A DNA stretch of 64,000 nucleotides. It comes from Microvirga sp. (GTDB lineage: Bacteria; Pseudomonadota; Alphaproteobacteria; Rhizobiales; Beijerinckiaceae). This document shows positions 59,644 to 64,000 of this stretch, in pieces (within the stretch, counting starts at the first letter, position 1; each line of letters starts with the position of its first letter). The notes below the pieces were generated by a model, which ran no database searches, was not told where the DNA came from, and saw nothing but the letters and a program-made list of their open reading frames with translations. Both the position numbers and the translations under genes were made by a program. The stretch is from positions 62,001-126,000 of the forward strand of contig JAQSWQ010000002.1 in NCBI GenBank assembly GCA_029266525.1. Direction: 5' to 3'.

Positions 59644-62183
59644 TCACGATCCTCTGCGGAACCACGATGATCTTGCGCGGCGGCCGCCCTTCCATCGCCC
59701 GCCGCACGGCGTCGAGCGACAGAACCGCGGCCTCGATCGCGGCCTGGTCGGCATCGCGCGAGACGGTGACGTCGGCCCGCTTCTTGCCGTTGACCTGCAC
59801 CGGGAGCGTAACCGCGTTCTCCACCAGAAGCGAGCGGTCGAGCGCAGGCCAGGGCGCCTCCGCGACCAGGCCCTCGGCGCCGAGCGCCGCCCAGCATTCT
59901 TCCGCAAGATGCGGCATCATCGGGGCGAGAAGCTGCACGAAGATCTCGGCCGCCTCGCGGAGGGCCGGGGCGAGCCCGGGCTTGCCGCGCGCCTCCGCGA
60001 GCATCGCCTGCAGCGCATTGGCGAATTCGTAGATCTTGGCGACCGCGACGTTGAAGCGGAGCCCCTCGATGCTGTCCCCGACCGCGGCGAGGGCGCGGTG
60101 CGCCGCCTTGCGGATTGCGAGCGCCTCGGGCGAATCCTCGGCGCTGCCGTTCGCGGCCGCGACCTCGCCGATCTCGCCGACCAGGCGCCAGACCCGCTGC
60201 ACGAAGCGGCCGGCGCCCTGCACGCCCTCCTCGGTCCAGATCACGTCGCGCTCGGGCGGCGAGTCGGACAGCATGAACCAGCGCGCGGTGTCGGCGCCGA
60301 AGCTCGCGATGATATCGTCGGGATCGACGGTGTTGCGCTTCGACTTCGACATCTTCTCGATCGGGCCGATCTCGATCGCCTCGCCGGTGCGGTTGTGGAC
60401 CGCGCGGCGCCCGCCGCCGTCGCTGTCGATCCGCACCTCGGCCGGCATGATCCAGGAGCCGTCCTTCGCCCGGTAGGTCTCGTGCACCACCATCCCTTGC
60501 GTGAACAGCCCGTCGAAGGGCTCGCCGTCCGGCACGTCGGAATGGCCGGTGGCGTTCATCGCGCGCATGAAGAAGCGCGAGTAGAGGAGGTGCAGGATCG
60601 CGTGCTCGATGCCGCCGATGTACTGGTCGACCGGCAGCCATTCGTCGACCGCATTGCGGTCGGTCGGCGCGTCCTCGCGCTGCGCGTCGGTGAAGCGGGC
60701 GAAGTACCAGGACGAATCGACGAAGGTGTCCATGGTGTCGGTCTCGCGCCGGGCGGCTGAGCCGCATTGCGGGCAGGGCACCTGGCGCCAGGCCGCATGA
60801 CGGTCGAGCGGATTGCCCGGCACGTCGAATGAAACGTCCTCCGGCAGGGTCACCGGCAGGTCCTCGACCGGCACCGGCACGACGCCGCAGGCCTCGCAAT
60901 GGATGACCGGGATCGGGCAGCCCCAATAGCGCTGGCGCGAGATGCCCCAGTCGCGCAGGCGGAACTGGACCTTGCGCTCGCCGACCGGGCGGCCGTCGCG
61001 CATCTCGCGCTCCAGCCGGCGCGCGACCTCCTCCTTCGCCTCCTCGATCGACAGGCCGTCGAGGAAGCGCGAATTGATCATCCGCCCATCGCCGTCATAG
61101 GCCTCGGTAGTGATCACGAAGCTCGCCGGATCGACGCCCGGCGGGCACACCACGGGCGTGTTGCCGAGGCCGTATCTGTTGACGAAGTCGAGGTCGCGCT
61201 GGTCGTGCGCCGGGCATCCGAAGATCGCGCCGGTGCCGTACTCCATGAGGATGAAGTTCGCGACATAGACCGGCAGCTCCCAAGCCTCGTCGAAAGGGTG
61301 CTTGGCGCGGATGCCGGTGTCGTAGCCGAGCTTTTCCGCCTTCTCGATCGCCTCCTGCGCCGTGCCGGTGCGCTTGCACTCCTCGATAAAGGCGGCGAGC
61401 GCCGGGTCCTTGGCCGCGGCCGAGCGCGCCAGCGGATGGTCGGGCGCGACCGCCATGAACCTCGCGCCGAACAGCGTGTCGTGGCGCGTCGTGAATATCT
61501 CCAACTCGCGCTCGCCCGCCGGCGCGGTCGCGGGATCGAGCGCGAAGCGGACCGTGAGCCCCTCCGAGCGCCCGATCCAGTTCTTCTGCATGACCCTGAC
61601 CTTCTCGGGCCAGCGCTCGAGCGCCTCGAGCTTGTCCAAGAGGTCCTGGGCGCAGTCGGTGATCTTGAAGAACCACTGGGTCAGCTCGCGTTGCTCGACC
61701 GGCGCGCCGGAGCGCCAGCCGCGCCCGTCGATGACCTGCTCGTTCGCGAGCACGGTCTGGTCGACCGGGTCCCAGTTGACCTTGGCGGTCTTGCGATCGA
61801 CGAGCCCGGCCGTGAGGAAGTCGAGGAACATCCGCTGCTGGTGCTTGTAATAGGCCGGATCGCAGGTCGCGATCTCGCGCGACCAGTCGAGCGAAAGCCC
61901 CATCGATTTGAGCTGGCCCCGCATCGCGTCGATGTTCTGGTAGGTCCAGTCCTTGGGGTGGACCTTGTTCTGCATCGCCGCGTTCTCGGCCGGCATGCCG
62001 AAGGCGTCCCAGCCCATCGGGTGCAGCACGTTGAAGCCGCGGGCCCGCTTGTAGCGCGCGACCACGTCGCCCATCGCGTTTCGGACGCGGATCGTCGTTC
62101 CGGGTGCGGAACAGGTCTTTCTCGGCCCAGACCGCCTGCCATTTCGGCTCGGCTTCCTTGGCGTTGTAACGCTCGGGTCTCAT
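59630..62183 (-). pseudogene. leuS: Leucyl-tRNA synthetase gene with internal deletion and frameshift
   Basis: Frame 1 starts at ATG 62183 with a good LeuRS N-terminus ([20 protein letters not shown], then [11 protein letters not shown]) but is broken near 62079. The conserved continuation resumes in another frame at [20 protein letters not shown] (62074) and runs to the stop at 59630. The region that in relatives reads [20 protein letters not shown], including the HIGH nucleotide-binding signature, is missing: 4 nt replace about 69. Downstream parts are intact: editing domain, [20 protein letters not shown] and anticodon domain. The single remaining ORF (814 aa) lacks HIGH. Because LeuRS is essential, a second copy or an assembly error is likely. 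Confidence 0.75.
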
Positions 62184-62316
62184 CGCGTGTCGAGTGGCGT
62201 CGTGTCCTGAGAAAAGCAAAAGCGGCTTGCGCCGCCGATCACGACGGGACTAGGACACGAAAGCGCGCGCGCGGTCAACGGATTAGCCCGGTTTCGCGCC
62301 CTCTGAGGAGCCCGGC

Positions 62317-62997
62317 TTGCGCGATTCGGTCGAGAGTGTCGCACGGCTGCACGAGGTGCGGGCCGAGATCACCCGCGCGGCGCGGGATTTCGGGCGCGAC
62401 CCGGCCGGGATCACACTGGTCGCGGTGTCGAAAACCTTTCCGGCCGAAGCGATCGAGCCGGTGCTCGAGGCCGGGCAGCGGGCCTTCGGCGAGAACTACG
62501 TCAAGGAGGCGAAGGAGAAGTGGCCGCGCTTGAGCGAGCGCTACCCGGGCGTCGAGCTCCACATGATCGGGCCCCTGCAGTCGAACAAGGCGCGCGACGC
62601 GGTCCGGCTCTTCGACGCGATCCACACGGTCGACCGGGATTCGCTCGCGGCGGCGCTGGCGAAGGAGATCGCCAGAGAGGGTCGCGCGCCGCGCCTCCTC
62701 GTGCAGGTCAACACCGGCGAGGAGCCGCAGAAGGGCGGCGTGATGCCGGCGGAAGCCGACGCCTTCATTGCGGCCTGCCGCGAGAAGCACGGGCTTACGA
62801 TCCAGGGCCTGATGTGCATCCCGCCCGCCGAGGAGCCGCCCTCGCCGCATTTCGCGCTCCTCGCCAAGATTGCCAGACGCAATGGGCTCAACGCGCTCTC
62901 GATGGGCATGAGCGCCGATTTCGAAGCCGCGATCCAGCTCGGCGCGACCCATGTGCGGGTCGGCAGCGCGATCTTCGGGGCGCGTGAACAGGCCTGA
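62317..62997 (+). CDS. YggS-family PLP-binding protein
   Basis: 226 residues from TTG at 62317, which is preferred because GAGGAG lies 7 nt upstream. Pyridoxal-phosphate homeostasis protein (PLPBP). The PLP lysine is in ITLVAVSKTFPAEAIEPVLE. Also FGENYVKEAKEKWPRLSERY, HMIGPLQSNKARDAVRLFDA, LLVQVNTGEEPQKGGVMPAE and LSMGMSADFEAAIQLGATHV. No enzymatic activity is known; it controls vitamin B6 and amino-acid balance. Divergent from leuS. Confidence 0.92.
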   Translation: MRDSVESVARLHEVRAEITRAARDFGRDPAGITLVAVSKTFPAEAIEPVLEAGQRAFGENYVKEAKEKWPRLSERYPGVELHMIGPLQSNKARDAVRLFDAIHTVDRDSLAAALAKEIAREGRAPRLLVQVNTGEEPQKGGVMPAEADAFIAACREKHGLTIQGLMCIPPAEEPPSPHFALLAKIARRNGLNALSMGMSADFEAAIQLGATHVRVGSAIFGAREQA

Positions 62998-63095
62998 ACG
63001 CCGCTCCGGTTTACGCGTCATTAACCATGTCCCGGCCACTTCTTGGGTCGCGTGCTGCGGCACGTCCACGAAGTCGGAAGGTTGCGAGGGGCGAA

Positions 63096-63293
63096 ATGGA
63101 TTTCCAGCGCATTCAGGAACGCGCTTATGCGCTTTGGGTCGAGGAGGGCTACGTCGATGGCCGCGCCGACGAGCATTGGCTGCGCGCCGAGCGCGAGCTG
63201 AGCTACATGGCCGGGCCCGAGGCGAACGAGAACAAGGCGAAGCCCAAGAAGAGGGCGCCGGCGAAGCGCCCGGCCGCCAGGCGCGTCGCATAG
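63096..63293 (+). CDS. DUF2934 family protein
   Basis: 65 residues from ATG at 63096 (GCGAGGGGC upstream). The core QRIQERAYALWVEEGYVDGR and DEHWLRAERELSY is the DUF2934 motif. The C-terminus is Lys/Arg/Ala/Pro rich (KKRAPAKRPAARR), histone-H1-like, suggesting nucleic-acid contact. Function unknown; frequent in Rhizobiales. Confidence 0.85.
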   Translation: MDFQRIQERAYALWVEEGYVDGRADEHWLRAERELSYMAGPEANENKAKPKKRAPAKRPAARRVA

Positions 63294-63297
63294 CGTT

Positions 63298-63398
63298 TAG
63301 AGCGGGATGACCTCGCTTCGAGCCGCCATCCCGGTTCTATCCCTTTGTTCTCGCATGATCTGATCCAAAAACCGGTTCCCGGTTTCGGGATCGTGCTT
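63298..63398. repeat. Dispersed Rhizobiales repeat
   Basis: About 100 bp of the family with AGCGGGATGAC ... CCATCCCG and GCATGATCTGATCCAAAAAC / CCGGTTCCCGGTTTCGGGAT, GATCGTGCTT. This AT-richer sequence is recognised as a multicopy intergenic repeat in many Rhizobiales. It fills the gap between the DUF2934 and L,D-transpeptidase genes. Confidence 0.65.
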
Positions 63399-63955
63399 CA
63401 GCCCACGACCTCGATCCGGGTTCGAGGCCCGATCAGCGCGAGGAGCCGCGCGACCAGCCGCGGATCGACCGCGACGCAGCCCTCCGTCGGCGTGAGGCCC
63501 GGGTTCGCGCAGTGCAGGAAGATGGCGCTGCCGCGGCCCTTGCGGATCGGCCCGCGGTTATAGCCGAGGTCGATCACCACGTCGTAGAGGACGTCGTCGC
63601 GCTGCATGCGCTCGTGCCGGGCCGGGTAGGGCAGACGGACCGGCCGGTTGTAGTTGCGGTCCCGAGGGTCGTCGCACCAGCCGTCGCGCGGCGCCGTCGC
63701 GGCAAGCGGAAGCAGCGTGCGCGGGCGGGCCAAGCGGTCGGCGCGGTAGAAGGCCTGCAGCGCCGCAAAGCGCCCGAGCGGCGTCGCCCCGTCGCCCTCG
63801 CGCTTGTCCCGCACGGTCCCGGAGCGGCCCAACGCGCACGGCATCGCCAGCGCCCCGGCGACGATCCGCCCGCGGCGCCGGTCGAGGGGCGAGCGGAACA
63901 CGCGCACCAGGTCAAGCGTCGTGCGTCTCTTCGGCTTCGGTGGACGGCGGAGCAT
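63398..63955 (-). CDS. L,D-transpeptidase (YkuD) family protein
   Basis: 185 residues, no clear signal peptide; begins with a basic segment (RRPPKPKRRTTLDLVRVFRS). The YkuD catalytic region is complete: SAIFLHCANPGLTPTEGCVA (His ... Gly-Cys, catalytic Cys near residue 164) preceded by DVVIDLGYNRGPIRKGRGS. Likely forms or edits 3-3 peptidoglycan crosslinks or attaches outer-membrane proteins. The lack of a signal peptide leaves its location open; an alternative later start does not create one. Convergent with the DUF2934 gene across the repeat. Confidence 0.85.
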   Translation of the reverse strand: MLRRPPKPKRRTTLDLVRVFRSPLDRRRGRIVAGALAMPCALGRSGTVRDKREGDGATPLGRFAALQAFYRADRLARPRTLLPLAATAPRDGWCDDPRDRNYNRPVRLPYPARHERMQRDDVLYDVVIDLGYNRGPIRKGRGSAIFLHCANPGLTPTEGCVAVDPRLVARLLALIGPRTRIEVVG

Positions 63956-64000
63956 GGGGCCTTGTTGCGGGAGCGCAGGCGGCTAGTCTATGGCTTCGCT

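Noticed and set aside
59091-60926. Upstream extension of the holA frame (total 965 codons)
   Set aside because: It passes antiframe through lptE and leuS; the HolA family sequence starts at 59090.

Overview
The window is GC-rich (roughly two-thirds G+C) chromosomal DNA from an alphaproteobacterium, most probably of the order Hyphomicrobiales (Rhizobiales). The evidence is the mnmG-rsmG-parA-parB-holA-lptE-leuS order with parS sites (TGTTTCACGTGAAACA), an EcfG-type stress promoter, a CtrA-type box, DUF6894/GlsB/HWE-kinase stress genes, an orphan pair of gene-transfer-agent-like terminase genes, and several palindromic repeat families typical of this order. The family (Beijerinckiaceae- or Methylobacteriaceae-like) is only an inference. 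No rRNA, tRNA or CRISPR array was seen.

Layout. 0-10.3 kb: a D-amino-acid dehydrogenase cut by the window edge, a branched-chain-type periplasmic binding protein, an HNH protein, a retropepsin-like protease, a HAD 5'-nucleotidase, ribA, a large YfhO-like membrane protein carrying an in-frame palindromic element, and a lemA/htpX-like pair. 10.38-10.78 kb holds no convincing gene. It has a near-consensus sigma70 promoter, a chain of stem-loops and a boxA-like motif, and is the best candidate for an undescribed structured RNA. 10.9-23.6 kb: an M20 amidohydrolase followed by a large Dpp/Opp-type importer locus with three binding proteins, two permease pairs and one ATPase pair. Palindromes sit at both binding-protein/permease junctions. 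23.6-28.5 kb (minus strand): an O-antigen-ligase-like protein, two valine-catabolism genes (mmsB and an acyl-CoA dehydrogenase), a 33-residue membrane peptide and an amidase.

28.6-37.9 kb: cell-envelope and housekeeping genes (extensin-like lipoprotein, rlmJ, GST, pgeF-midA-lgt chain, ubiK, YbjN, proC, TetR) and a 196-bp MITE-like element abutting a CsaA-type gene. 38.0-42.2 kb: a probable metal-handling cluster of a His-tailed MFS exporter, a His-rich exported protein behind a perfect CtrA box, a HupE/UreJ protein, a membrane-anchored protein and a NicO/RcnA-type exporter. 42.2-46.7 kb: an HTH protein, a PetP/PetR-like MarR-regulator-kinase operon, and a branched-chain aminotransferase preceded by three helically phased repeats. 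46.7-51.0 kb: a stress-flavoured region with several small genes and an HWE kinase.

51.0-64 kb: a short promoter-to-terminator transcript in front of two terminase-like genes, then DUF3072 and the chromosome-partitioning cluster with three parS sites. Beyond it are holA (its last codons come from a repeat), lptE, and a leuS that has lost about 65 nt including the HIGH signature. A YggS protein, a DUF2934 protein, a dispersed repeat and an L,D-transpeptidase close the window. The two observations most worth checking are the leuS lesion and the 10.4-kb structured transcript.
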